A DNA stretch of 64,000 bases from Tissierellia bacterium. GTDB taxonomy: Bacteria; Bacillota; Clostridia; Tissierellales; Peptoniphilaceae. Shown one piece after another: positions 37,950-46,952 of this stretch (position 1 is its first letter; each line of letters begins with the position of its first letter). The stretch lies in the NCBI GenBank assembly GCA_030529425.1, contig JAUMWX010000004.1:1-64000 (forward strand), read 5' to 3'. The translations under genes were made by a program, and so were the position numbers. The notes below the pieces were generated by a model that had not been told where the DNA came from, ran no database searches, and saw only the letters and a list, made by a program, of their open reading frames with translations.

Positions 37950-39016
37950 TTTTCATAAATGCAAAAATCTCTATAGAAAAACGACTTGTTTTTCGTATAT
38001 AATTCCCTGCTCAATTCACTTTTATTTACAAAACTTTTATCTGGTAAATATCTTCTGTTCTGCATATTCCAATAAGCAATTCTCGAACCGTTTTTTGTAA
38101 CTGTCTCTAATTTATCAATATTGTATTTAAATTCTTCTTCACTTATATATTCAAATATATCCGATAAATTTAAAAAATCAAATTCCACCCTATGGTCAAT
38201 CTCTAAAAAACTTCCCTTCAGCAAAATAATTCTATCAAGTCTGTCCTTTATTATTTCATAATTTTCCCTTTTGAGATAATGTGGTAAAGCATTACCTTCA
38301 TAATTGCCCTTTAGTATGTATCTTAAATATGGATTTTCAAAATTGGAAATATTAGATATTCCAAACTCAAAACGCCTCTTTATATCAGATGCCGATCTGT
38401 TTTTTTGATCAACATGCTCATAAAAACTTTTATCCCTACCTAATTTTCCCATTACTTTAACACCGAAATATATTTTGAATATAAATTTATATCTCCTATT
38501 ATTAATATATTTTTCATAGAATTTTTTTTGCTCTTCAGTATTCGACATTTTAGAAAATATGTCCATTTTTTTTGAATTGCAAAATAAGGGCATTACAAAC
38601 TTTCTAAATAATTGAAAATAATTTTCAAATTTACCCGAGTGTATAACACCTCTTTCTATAATTTTCTTATTGTTCAAAAAATATTGATAAGATTCTTTAC
38701 TCAAATGAATGCTTAATTTTTGCAGAACTTCAAGTCTGTTTTTTGATTTTATTACTCCTAAAAATTTCAAGAGTTCTTCATATTCAAGATTTTGCATCGC
38801 TTTAATTTTGAGTTCCGTACAATACAGTTGAGTTTCATTTATATCAAAAGCATATATTTTTGACGGATTGTCAAGCAACATAGAAAATGTGTTATCACCA
38901 CCTGATGCAACAGAAAGTCCGATTTCACCATCTCTGATTTTCAAAGCTTCAAGTAAAATTTTTGAATCTTCCCAACAATTCGAGTATCTAATAAATGAAA
39001 ATCTGTTATTTTTCAT
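37946..39016 (-). CDS. BtaA-like (DUF3419) SAM 3-amino-3-carboxypropyl transferase
   Basis: The protein of about 356 residues starts MKNNRFSFIRYSNCWEDS, close to the BtaA family opening. It then has a SAM-binding region (GLSVASGGDNTFSMLL, KIYAFDINETQLYC). The late segment DFLNLSDIFEYI and IAYWNMQNRRY also fit. Known BtaA proteins move the aminocarboxypropyl group of SAM to diacylglycerol, the first step of betaine lipids; the acceptor here is unknown. ATG 39016 has AGAGG four bases upstream and overlaps the previous gene by 11 bases. No BtaB-like N-methyltransferase is adjacent. Confidence 0.75.
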   Translation of the reverse strand: MKNNRFSFIRYSNCWEDSKILLEALKIRDGEIGLSVASGGDNTFSMLLDNPSKIYAFDINETQLYCTELKIKAMQNLEYEELLKFLGVIKSKNRLEVLQKLSIHLSKESYQYFLNNKKIIERGVIHSGKFENYFQLFRKFVMPLFCNSKKMDIFSKMSNTEEQKKFYEKYINNRRYKFIFKIYFGVKVMGKLGRDKSFYEHVDQKNRSASDIKRRFEFGISNISNFENPYLRYILKGNYEGNALPHYLKRENYEIIKDRLDRIILLKGSFLEIDHRVEFDFLNLSDIFEYISEEEFKYNIDKLETVTKNGSRIAYWNMQNRRYLPDKSFVNKSELSRELYTKNKSFFYRDFCIYEK

Positions 39017-41543
39017 AATTCCTCTCAAGTATTTCCACGGTTCCTTTTATTCCGTCAACTCTAACTTTGTCACCGTCCTTTATCATATCGGTAAGTCCCC
39101 TTATCCCTACTACCAATGTAAGTCCCATTTCTCTGGCTATGACGGCAGAATGTGAAAGAACACTTCCTCTTTCAATAATAATTGCCTTTGCCATTGGAAA
39201 TATCACTGTCCATCCCGGATCTGTCCTCCCCGCCATCAATATATATCCGTCTACATTTGCATCTGAAGGATCAGTAACATATTTGACAATCCCATCTACA
39301 ATTCCGCCTCCTCCGGCAACTCCATGAAGAACATTGTCTTCATGTTTGAATACCTCTTGTTTTGTAAATATCGGTATCATATTTTTATTGTCCAAATCCC
39401 CGTAGAAATACATTCTTTCGTAAATTTTTTTTCCTTTATTTTCTTCAAAAACACGCCTATTATTGTTGATCTGAGATTTTATCTCAGATTCTGAATAATC
39501 ATTTATTTCAATAATATTGAAAATATCATCTTTATTCATAAAAAAGATATCTCGAAAATCATCAATCACTCCCTCGCTTGCAAAATTATTTCCAATTCTC
39601 AAAAAAATATTCCTGACTATCGAATAAATATACGTTCTTCTCAGTCTCAAAAGCTCCCTGTTTTTCACGAAAAACTTCGTTATATTTACCAATTTTTTTA
39701 CATAGATTTTTTCAATGAAAGTAAAATATCTATATAGTTGCGACTCGTCAATCTCTTCAATTTGGTAAACCGGTACTTTCGAGTCCATTTCCAAGTAATT
39801 TTTAATTGTTTGAAACAAGAATCTCGGATCCTGATAAAGTGTTACAGTTTCGAGCTTTAATTCATCCATTACTCTGGAACCGTATAAATTTATATATTTA
39901 TTTATCATGGAATTTATTTCCCTGCCGTCATTTCTTTGTGATATTAAGGTCTTAATATCTTTTCTTCTAAACTCTTCGAGCAGTTCTTTATCATCCCAAA
40001 TTTTATTGACGATTTCCATTAATGATAAACTTTGCTTTACACTTTCTACATTTCCCTGTTTGCTCATTATTTTACCCAAAAGTCCCTCATGGTCCTCTAG
40101 ATTTTTTTTCTTCAACTTTTCAGTAAGTTTCCCAAGAAATACCATTGCCCCCATATCATTGATTATTGGTGTGGTAAAATCATCTAAAATTGATTTTTCA
40201 ATATTTCTATAGATTTCCAGCAAACTTTTATTATCGTAACCGTCAAATTTATTGTTCATATAAGGTGAAGTTACTTTTTCAAATTTTTCTATAAATTTCT
40301 TGCTGTCTTTTTTCATTCGAAAAAGTCTGTAAATAAATCTGATATATATTTTAAAGAGCCTAAATTTTTCACTTTTCTTATTTTCCTTAAGCTCTACTTT
40401 TACCCCCATCATATTCTCCATGTAACGCTTGTTTTTATTGTATCCGGGATAAAGTGAAGTCATTTTATACCAGCTGTTTAATCTGTAATATATTTTATTT
40501 TCATAGAAATATATCATATTTTTCAAATCTTCTGAAATTGAATTTATATCTTCCTGTGAAATATAGAAGTTTGAAAGTGTTTGACGATAGATTTTTTCAT
40601 AGACCTCTCTCGCAAAAGTAAATGTCAAGGGCGTTGTAACACCAGAATAGCTTTCGATTATATTTGAATTGTCCAAAATTGTCCTAAATTTTCTCTTGTC
40701 AATATGTCTATATGGAGTTATCATCCTATCTTGTAAAATAAAAATTTCATTGTTTTTTATACAAAATTCTATATCTCTAGCGCGTTTTTTAGCATCTAAA
40801 TCTTCAATTTTCAATCCTATTTTTGAAATTTCAACCAATTTTTCATTTCCCAATGGGTGTTCAATATCCGTATTTTCGACATTTCCAAATATGTCAACTA
40901 CAGCATCAAAACCATCTTTTTCGCCTGACACCAAATGTTCTCCCAGTCCTTCAGTTGTACTTATCAAAATTTCATCCGGATTATTTGTGAGCGGATTTGA
41001 AGTAAACATTACCCCTGAAACATCGGCATCAACCATCAATTGTAAAACAACCGCCATTGATATCTCAGGATTAATTAATCCGTGTTTTTTCCTGTAAAGC
41101 ATTGCTCTGTCAGAGAAACACGAAAGAAATACATTTTTTATATAATAAAAGATGCCTTCATTTACTTCGACATTCAAATATGACTCCATCATGCCTGCAA
41201 AAGAGTTTTCCTCGCCGTCTTCATCTGTTGCACTGGACCTTATAGCAATTTTACTTTTTTCACCAAAAAAATCTTTTAACTTTCTCAACAATGTGGTCTT
41301 AGTTTCACTTTTAAAATCCAAATCTTTTATTAAATTCCTGATATCTTTCAATGAATTTTGATCATACTTTTCAAGCAAGTTTTTTAGTTCTTCTCTTTTA
41401 TCACTTAAAAAATCAAAGAAAAATTCCGTAGTCAAAACTATAAATGGAGGCACATTAAATCCTGATTTTTTTAATTTGACCAAATTATAGGCTTTCCCAC
41501 CTATTTTATTCATTTCAGGATTATTGAACATTTCATATATCAT
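39006..41543 (-). CDS. PEP-synthase / rifampin-phosphotransferase-like phosphotransferase
   Basis: The 845-residue protein has an N-terminal PPDK ATP-grasp domain (about 10-320): GGKAYNLVKLKKSGF, KIAIRSSATDEDG, SGVMFTSNPL and EIFILQDRMI. A divergent middle of about 400 residues follows. The C-terminal swivelling phosphohistidine domain has its catalytic His in ERGSVLSHSAVIAREMG. Size and order match rifampin phosphotransferase and PEP-synthase-like proteins, which use ATP to phosphorylate via a His. The middle region sets the acceptor and is unlike the PEP/pyruvate barrel as far as I can see. It overlaps both neighbours by about 11 bases. Confidence 0.82.
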   Translation of the reverse strand: MIYEMFNNPEMNKIGGKAYNLVKLKKSGFNVPPFIVLTTEFFFDFLSDKREELKNLLEKYDQNSLKDIRNLIKDLDFKSETKTTLLRKLKDFFGEKSKIAIRSSATDEDGEENSFAGMMESYLNVEVNEGIFYYIKNVFLSCFSDRAMLYRKKHGLINPEISMAVVLQLMVDADVSGVMFTSNPLTNNPDEILISTTEGLGEHLVSGEKDGFDAVVDIFGNVENTDIEHPLGNEKLVEISKIGLKIEDLDAKKRARDIEFCIKNNEIFILQDRMITPYRHIDKRKFRTILDNSNIIESYSGVTTPLTFTFAREVYEKIYRQTLSNFYISQEDINSISEDLKNMIYFYENKIYYRLNSWYKMTSLYPGYNKNKRYMENMMGVKVELKENKKSEKFRLFKIYIRFIYRLFRMKKDSKKFIEKFEKVTSPYMNNKFDGYDNKSLLEIYRNIEKSILDDFTTPIINDMGAMVFLGKLTEKLKKKNLEDHEGLLGKIMSKQGNVESVKQSLSLMEIVNKIWDDKELLEEFRRKDIKTLISQRNDGREINSMINKYINLYGSRVMDELKLETVTLYQDPRFLFQTIKNYLEMDSKVPVYQIEEIDESQLYRYFTFIEKIYVKKLVNITKFFVKNRELLRLRRTYIYSIVRNIFLRIGNNFASEGVIDDFRDIFFMNKDDIFNIIEINDYSESEIKSQINNNRRVFEENKGKKIYERMYFYGDLDNKNMIPIFTKQEVFKHEDNVLHGVAGGGGIVDGIVKYVTDPSDANVDGYILMAGRTDPGWTVIFPMAKAIIIERGSVLSHSAVIAREMGLTLVVGIRGLTDMIKDGDKVRVDGIKGTVEILERNYEK

Positions 41544-42033
41544 ATTTTCTCCTCTTTAAGATAGTATACAGTAATGTAATAATAAATATACTTATAATAA
41601 AAATTGTCTCTTTATAAGCGAAACTTGAGATTTTCTTTATCGTACTTAAATAAAAAATTGCACTTAGAAAGCCCACTGTAAATTTCAGAAAACTGAACTT
41701 GTTTTGTAAAAGAACAATCGATATTATAAATAATGCAAAAATGCCGAACAATCCAAATTTTAAGATATTTATTGACAAATACACTGCTCCGATTATAGAT
41801 AATAATGATTTCAAATCATTTTTTGTCAAATTTCTTGCTCGTACCGATACATCCTCATCATAATCAACATAATCATCTTGCAATCTGGTAAAAAACAATT
41901 GCAAAAATATTAAAGTTGTCAGAGTCCAAAAATCTCCATCAAAAAAATATGCCATTATAAATCCCGGCAATATTGATATCAGAATATAAATTAAAATTTT
42001 CTTTTTATATAATAAAAACTTTTTTATTTCCAT
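41533..42033 (-). CDS. half-length UbiA-like membrane protein
   Basis: The 166-residue protein has about five hydrophobic helices and one Asp-rich loop, FFTRLQDDYVDYDEDVSVRARNL. This loop resembles the first metal-binding motif of UbiA prenyltransferases. UbiA enzymes are usually near 290 residues with a second Asp motif; none is visible here. It could be a diverged lipid-substrate enzyme, half of a heteromer, or a decayed gene. Tight overlaps with both neighbours (10 and 11 bases) argue it is translated. Function is unknown. Confidence 0.55.
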   Translation of the reverse strand: MEIKKFLLYKKKILIYILISILPGFIMAYFFDGDFWTLTTLIFLQLFFTRLQDDYVDYDEDVSVRARNLTKNDLKSLLSIIGAVYLSINILKFGLFGIFALFIISIVLLQNKFSFLKFTVGFLSAIFYLSTIKKISSFAYKETIFIISIFIITLLYTILKRRKYDI

Positions 42034-43091
42034 TTTTTAATAACTCTTTTATATAATTCGGCTTTAAGTAAGGTAATTTTCTCATTCTTTTTAATGTATC
42101 CGAATAATTCGTCCATTTCTTTTTTGGGCTTAATGCTTAATTTATCCTTTTCAAGTCTTTCAATTGCTTCTTCTTTTGTAATCTGTCCGTCTCGAATTAA
42201 AAAACTTACCTCGGGTAAAATATGTGGTCTTCCTTCTGCACATTGATATATATATTTTGTAGCGGGGTGTATCCTACAATCATAGTGACTGTAATTTTCT
42301 CCCACTTTCCAAGCCGTATTTTCCTTTAAGAATTTAACAATCTTTTTTTCGTCATATGGATGATATAAAAAATACGCAACAAATTCTCTGAAATCATTTT
42401 TATCAATGTCTGCAAATAACATTTTTTTTACATCTTCTCTTAATTTATTATCAAGTTTATCATCTATTAAACCCAACAATTTTGAATACAAAGCTTCTAA
42501 ATCCAAATCATGGATTGATGTCAATCCGGCATTAACCAAATCTGTAAATACATCTTCGCCATACTGCCTAAACATTTGTTCAGGACTTCTTCCGTGCACT
42601 ATCATTCCAGCATCAATCTTAGATGCAAAATTAATCATGGAAGCATATCCTATATATGAGCAGGCAACACAGGGTACCAACCATTTTTTTACAGAATATG
42701 CATAAAACTTTCGCAACATACTTTCATCAAATGTAATATATTCATGCTCCACTTCAAAATCACTTACAAGTTCATCGATGTTCTTTTTAGCTTCATCGCT
42801 TAAAAATCCGTTGTTCATTGTAAATGCCTTGATTTTAAGATTATATCTTTTCTTTAATTCGTATAAAACAAATACGCTATCCTTCCCTCCTGAAATTCCG
42901 ACAGCCACATCATAGGCATGTTTACCCCTGACTTCGTCTATCCTTTCTTGAAATAAATTTTGAAGTTTTCCGTAGTCTGTAAGTTTATCCTTATCCTTTA
43001 AATATAGTTCACAAAAATTACATATTCCTTCTTTATTAAATCTGATATTTCTTACTGAGTCGTCATTTAGACAAATCTTGCATATCGACAT
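42024..43091 (-). CDS. PP-loop ATPase, N-acetyl-sugar-amidotransferase-like (WbpG/PseA-like)
   Basis: The 355-residue protein has an N-terminal cysteine pair set (CKICLND...GICNFC), the PP-loop VGISGGKDS near residue 67, and PCVACSYIGY. The layout resembles TIGR03573-type amidotransferases and other alpha-hydrolase enzymes that adenylate a carboxamide or similar group before adding N or S. Known WbpG-type enzymes work with HisH/HisF-like ammonia donors; none is adjacent here. It starts one base before the GNAT stop region, with GGAGA upstream. Confidence 0.75.
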   Translation of the reverse strand: MSICKICLNDDSVRNIRFNKEGICNFCELYLKDKDKLTDYGKLQNLFQERIDEVRGKHAYDVAVGISGGKDSVFVLYELKKRYNLKIKAFTMNNGFLSDEAKKNIDELVSDFEVEHEYITFDESMLRKFYAYSVKKWLVPCVACSYIGYASMINFASKIDAGMIVHGRSPEQMFRQYGEDVFTDLVNAGLTSIHDLDLEALYSKLLGLIDDKLDNKLREDVKKMLFADIDKNDFREFVAYFLYHPYDEKKIVKFLKENTAWKVGENYSHYDCRIHPATKYIYQCAEGRPHILPEVSFLIRDGQITKEEAIERLEKDKLSIKPKKEMDELFGYIKKNEKITLLKAELYKRVIKKWK

Positions 43092-43970
43092 CTAAATCTC
43101 CTTGTAGTAAACTGCATATCTTTTCTCATTTGACTCAACTTTTTTTTCAAATTTTTTAAATGAGTCTTTTTGTTCGCATTGAAAATGATAAATCATATCC
43201 TCATATCCCTTATCCATCACAAGCTTTGATCCCAGGTATAAAAGAGCTATATACACTTTATGCTTCTGAAAATTCTTTTTAACTGCGCTTGTCTTCGATA
43301 TGAATCCATTTCCAACCGGATTTTCATATCCAAAGACATATCCTACAGCCTCTCCATTAAAGTAAGCCACAATTAAAGAAAATTTAAGTTCTTTTATCCA
43401 TGTTAAGTACAATTTTTCAAAAGCCTCATATGGCAAATCTGAATATAAAAAACTGTTTGAAAAAGCATCTTTTGAAATATCGTATATTTCTTTAGCAATG
43501 GGATATGCTGATTTCCCCTCGTATGTTTTAAAAACATATCCTTCATTTACCTTTTGATTATATACTTCTTCCCCTATTACAAATAAAGGGTTGTCCATAT
43601 CAATAAAAGCACTTCTATAGGTATATAATTCTCTATAGCCTATTTTTTTTATAAAATCATTATAAAATGCAGGATTATTGCAGTCCGGATAAAGTTTTAA
43701 ATCAAAATTACTTATCGCCCACCTATAAGACATCCATGTAGAATAGTTTACCGGTCCGATTATTTCGGAAAAACCCAACTCTTTAGCCCTTTTCTCAATT
43801 CTATCGAACAATATCTCAACAGAATCAAAGTCGTTTTTCAGTTCCACAAAACCGAACATAGCTTTATATTTTTCCATATTTTTATTAACAATCAAATATG
43901 CAGAATTTCCGTTTATTTCAAATTTCTCAAAATAGTCTGCAAATCTTAATATTTCGAATTCTCTGTTCAA
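43092..43970 (-). CDS. GNAT-fold N-acyltransferase, YghO-like
   Basis: The protein of about 292 residues has GFSEIIGPVNYSTWMSYRW, NNPAFYNDFIKKIGYREL and a C-terminal GNAT-like half (SLIVAYFNGEAVGYVFGYE, SKTSAVKKNFQKHKV). The GP-N-S-W and NP-x-Y patterns resemble the poorly characterised YghO family. The frame is open to ATG 43982, but that ATG has no ribosome site; GGAGGA directly precedes TTG 43970, my preferred start. It is the first gene of the operon. The acyl donor and acceptor are unknown. Confidence 0.68.
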   Translation of the reverse strand: MNREFEILRFADYFEKFEINGNSAYLIVNKNMEKYKAMFGFVELKNDFDSVEILFDRIEKRAKELGFSEIIGPVNYSTWMSYRWAISNFDLKLYPDCNNPAFYNDFIKKIGYRELYTYRSAFIDMDNPLFVIGEEVYNQKVNEGYVFKTYEGKSAYPIAKEIYDISKDAFSNSFLYSDLPYEAFEKLYLTWIKELKFSLIVAYFNGEAVGYVFGYENPVGNGFISKTSAVKKNFQKHKVYIALLYLGSKLVMDKGYEDMIYHFQCEQKDSFKKFEKKVESNEKRYAVYYKEI

Positions 43971-44014
43971 CACTTCCTCCATCTTGACATTATAATTAAC
44001 TCTAATATCTCTAA

Positions 44015-44045
44015 ACCATATTTATTTTATCAAATTTTATGTCAA
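44015..44045 (-). promoter_or_regulatory. candidate promoter of the accessory operon
   Basis: TTGACA (44045-44040) is a perfect -35 box, but the best -10 (TATGGT, 44020-44015) is 19 bases away and weak. Confidence 0.3.
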
Positions 44046-44213
44046 ATATATTTTATTTTTGATATATACAACTTATATAATTAGCGTTTATTAATATTTT
44101 CCATTAATATATCATTTAAATACTTTTAAAACAATAATACTTCCATTGAAAATTTACGACTATATTATTTCAACTCTTCACATCACTACATTAAAAAGAA
44201 TATATTTCACCTC

Positions 44214-44244
44214 AAAAAAAGCCCGTAGGATTTAACCCACAGGC
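44214..44244 (-). terminator. intrinsic terminator of rpsO-pnp
   Basis: On the minus strand GCCTGTGGG / CCTACGGGC form a 9-bp stem with two G-U pairs and a 6-base loop, followed by TTTTTTT. It lies about 160 bases after the pnp stop and insulates the accessory operon. Confidence 0.88.
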
Positions 44245-44402
44245 CATAATATAAATGTATAATGTAACTGTTTGTATTTATTTACTCTCTTATATCCGTA
44301 AAGAAATATTAGTTTTCAGAGAAAAAATATGCATTTTCCAAGCGTAAATTAAAATTCTACATTCATTTCAAATATTCACAGATGCTATTTACAAAAAGCA
44401 TA

Positions 44403-46529
44403 CTATTCTTCAGTTTTTTCAATCTTTTCTCTCATCGGTTTTGGTAAAAGTGCCTTCCTTGACAAATTGATTCTTCCTTTGTCATCGATTTCTATAACTT
44501 TAATCATTATTTCATCGCCTATTTTAACAACATCTTCAACCTTGTTTACCCTCGTGTGATCCAATTGACTGATATGAACCATTCCTTCTTTGTTGTTTGC
44601 AAATTCAACAAAAGCACCAAAATTCATGATTCTTGCAACTTTGCCCAAGTATACATCTCCAACTTCAGGCTCAAGCACTATATATTCAATCATCTTGATA
44701 GCTTCTTTGCCCTTTTCGGCATCGGAAGCAGTAACGGTAATATGTCCATTATCTTGAATATCAATTTTTACCCCCGTCTTATCTATGATTGAATTGATGG
44801 TTTTTCCTCCGCTACCGATTACTTCTCTCACTTTTTCCGGATTTATATCAATTGTAAGAATTCTCGGTGCATTAGGAGAAATTTCAGGTCTCGGTCCTTC
44901 AAGTGCTGATTTTATTACATCCAAAATTCTCATTCTCGCAGATTTCGCATCGGCAAGTGCCTCTTGTAAAATTTCTCTGTTAATTCCGTCAATCTTAATG
45001 TCCATTTGTAAAGCTGTAATACCGTCTTTAGTACCCGCTACCTTAAAGTCCATATCTCCCAAATGATCCTCTAATCCTTGAATATCGGTAAGTATCGCAA
45101 CATTTCCGTTTTCTTTAATAAGTCCCATTGCAATTCCCGCTACAGGAGCTTTTATAGGAACACCGGCATCCATCAAAGAAAGTGTGGAACCACACACTGA
45201 AGCCATTGATGATGAACCGTTTGAACTCAACACTTCAGAAACCAATCTTATAACATATGGAAATTCTTCTTCACTAGGGATTACCGCTTCCAATGCTCTT
45301 TCAGCAAGTCTACCGTGTCCTATTTCTCTTCTGCCCGGACTTCTTACAGGTCTTACTTCTCCTACTGAAAATGGAGGAAAATTATAGTGATGAATATATC
45401 TTTTCTTCACTTCTTCATCAGTAAGTCCGTCAATGTACTGAACATCACTTGGACTTCCAAGTGTAGCAATATTCAAAACTTGAGTTTGTCCTCTTGTGAA
45501 AAGTCCTGAACCATGAACCTTAGGGACAAGGGCAACTTCAGCCGCCAACGGTCTGATTTCCGTCATTTTTCTTCCGTCAGGTCTTATATGTTCATCGGTT
45601 ATAAGTCTTCTAACTTCCGTTTTCATCAAAGAATCAAAAATCTTTTTAATTTCATTTTCTAAACTCTTAGGATCTTCAAGATCTTCTGAAACCAATTTTT
45701 CGATTAATTCCGCTTCCAATAAGTTTAGGTTGTCTTGTCTTTGCATTTTATCAGGAGTTTGCAGAGATGTACTTAATCTGCCTCCCAAAATTTCATTAAT
45801 CTTTTCTATCAACTCATAATTCGGTTCAGGCAAAGTAAATTCTTTTTTCGGCAAACCTATTTCCGCCTGTATCTCTTCTATAAACGCACAAATTGATTTT
45901 ATTTCTTCATGCGCAAATAATATCGCCTCAAGCATTTCATCTTCTGTAAGTTCTTTTGCTCCGGCCTCAACCATCATAATCGCATCTTTTGTGCCCGCAA
46001 CCGTTAAGTCCAATCTGCTCAACTTCTTTTGTTCATCGGTAGGATTTATAATATACTGTCCGTCGATAAATCCTACAGAAACCGCTCCCGTAGGTCCATT
46101 AAAAGGAATGTCGGAAATGCTCAATGCAACAGATGATCCCACCATACCTAAAATTCCTGCATCTTTATCTTGATCAGCGGATAATACCGTAGCTATAACC
46201 TGTACATCATTATTATATCCTTCAGGAAATAACGGCCTTATAGGTCTGTCAATCATTCTTGAATTTAAAGTCGCTTCATCTGTAGGTCTACCTTCTCTTT
46301 TTATGTATCCGCCCGGAATTCTACCTACGGCATACATTTTCTCCTGAAATTCACATGTTAGAGGGAAAAAGTCTATTCCATCTCTAGGTTTATCCGATGC
46401 CACCGCCGTAACAAGCAACATTGTGTCTCCGGATTTAATTAAACAAGCTCCATTAGCTTGTTCAGCGACTTTGCCAATCTCCACTTCGAATTCATTTAAA
46501 CTTGATTTGTAACTATATTTTTTAATCAT
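44403..46529 (-). CDS. pnp: polyribonucleotide nucleotidyltransferase (PNPase)
   Basis: The 708-residue exoribonuclease degrades RNA phosphorolytically. Two RNase PH domains (first near 10-230, second near 310-540, with [15 protein letters not shown]) are followed by KH ([16 protein letters not shown]) and S1 ([20 protein letters not shown]) domains. It follows rpsO across a hairpin, the classical order. Confidence 0.98.
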   Translation of the reverse strand: MIKKYSYKSSLNEFEVEIGKVAEQANGACLIKSGDTMLLVTAVASDKPRDGIDFFPLTCEFQEKMYAVGRIPGGYIKREGRPTDEATLNSRMIDRPIRPLFPEGYNNDVQVIATVLSADQDKDAGILGMVGSSVALSISDIPFNGPTGAVSVGFIDGQYIINPTDEQKKLSRLDLTVAGTKDAIMMVEAGAKELTEDEMLEAILFAHEEIKSICAFIEEIQAEIGLPKKEFTLPEPNYELIEKINEILGGRLSTSLQTPDKMQRQDNLNLLEAELIEKLVSEDLEDPKSLENEIKKIFDSLMKTEVRRLITDEHIRPDGRKMTEIRPLAAEVALVPKVHGSGLFTRGQTQVLNIATLGSPSDVQYIDGLTDEEVKKRYIHHYNFPPFSVGEVRPVRSPGRREIGHGRLAERALEAVIPSEEEFPYVIRLVSEVLSSNGSSSMASVCGSTLSLMDAGVPIKAPVAGIAMGLIKENGNVAILTDIQGLEDHLGDMDFKVAGTKDGITALQMDIKIDGINREILQEALADAKSARMRILDVIKSALEGPRPEISPNAPRILTIDINPEKVREVIGSGGKTINSIIDKTGVKIDIQDNGHITVTASDAEKGKEAIKMIEYIVLEPEVGDVYLGKVARIMNFGAFVEFANNKEGMVHISQLDHTRVNKVEDVVKIGDEIMIKVIEIDDKGRINLSRKALLPKPMREKIEKTEE

Positions 46530-46550
46530 TTTCTCTCCTTATAAAAAGAT

Positions 46551-46570
46551 AAGAGCGGTTATCCGCTCTT
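46551..46570 (-). terminator. hairpin between rpsO and pnp
   Basis: An 8-bp GC-rich stem AAGAGCGG / CCGCTCTT with loop of 4 sits one base after the rpsO stop and is followed by ATCTTTTTAT. It probably reduces readthrough into pnp. Confidence 0.72.
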
Positions 46571-46837
46571 TTAGCCTCTTATGTTAAGTTTTTTAATTAA
46601 AGAACGATATCTTTCTATATCCCTTTTTTGTAAATAATTCAATAAACCTTTTCTTTGACCAATCAACATAAATAAACCTCTTCTTGATGCATGGTCTTTA
46701 GGATTGGCTTTTAAATGTTCTGTCAGTTCTTTAATTCTATATGAAAATATAGCTATTTGAACTTCTGGAGATCCTGTATCATTATCCTTTAATCCATATT
46801 CTTTAATAAGTTGTTCTTTTACTTCTTTAGTAATCAT
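46571..46837 (-). CDS. rpsO: 30S ribosomal protein S15
   Basis: From ATG 46837 (GGAGG six bases upstream) the protein has 88 residues, the normal S15 length. Hallmarks are [31 protein letters not shown] and [11 protein letters not shown]. An upstream in-frame TTG would overlap the ribosome site and is not used. Confidence 0.97.
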   Translation of the reverse strand: MITKEVKEQLIKEYGLKDNDTGSPEVQIAIFSYRIKELTEHLKANPKDHASRRGLFMLIGQRKGLLNYLQKRDIERYRSLIKKLNIRG

Positions 46838-46884
46838 TTCTTCCTCCAATTATTTTCATTCACTTTAACCGAGCTAGGAGCGGA

Positions 46885-46902
46885 GACTTCCTTGACCAAG
46901 TC
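46885..46902 (-). promoter_or_regulatory. possible S15 autoregulatory leader hairpin
   Basis: The rpsO leader of roughly 70 bases contains a small GACTT / AAGTC stem and nearby GC-rich sequence (AGCGGAG). S15 often regulates its own mRNA, but this element is not matched to a known class. Confidence 0.3.
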
Positions 46903-46917
46903 AAAGTATTCTAGTAA

Positions 46918-46946
46918 AGAATATCATAAATATCCTTAATTGTAAA
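46918..46946 (-). promoter_or_regulatory. promoter of rpsO-pnp
   Basis: On the minus strand TTTACA (46946-46941), 17 bases and TATTCT (46923-46918) with an upstream TG lie just after the ribF stop. Confidence 0.6.
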
Positions 46947-46952
46947 CAAATT

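Larger units (their letters stand above)
43983..44402. other. intergenic region between pnp and the accessory operon
   Basis: No gene is seen. It holds the pnp terminator (44214-44244) and, closer to the operon, candidate promoter elements. On the minus strand TTGACA (44045-44040) with TATGGT 19 bases later is the best pair. TATAAT at 43994-43989 has no good -35 box. Confidence 0.55.

Noticed and set aside
39006..41543. Reading the large enzyme as a plain PEP synthase of central metabolism
   Set aside because: Its place inside the accessory operon and its unfamiliar middle domain argue for a specialised phosphotransferase.
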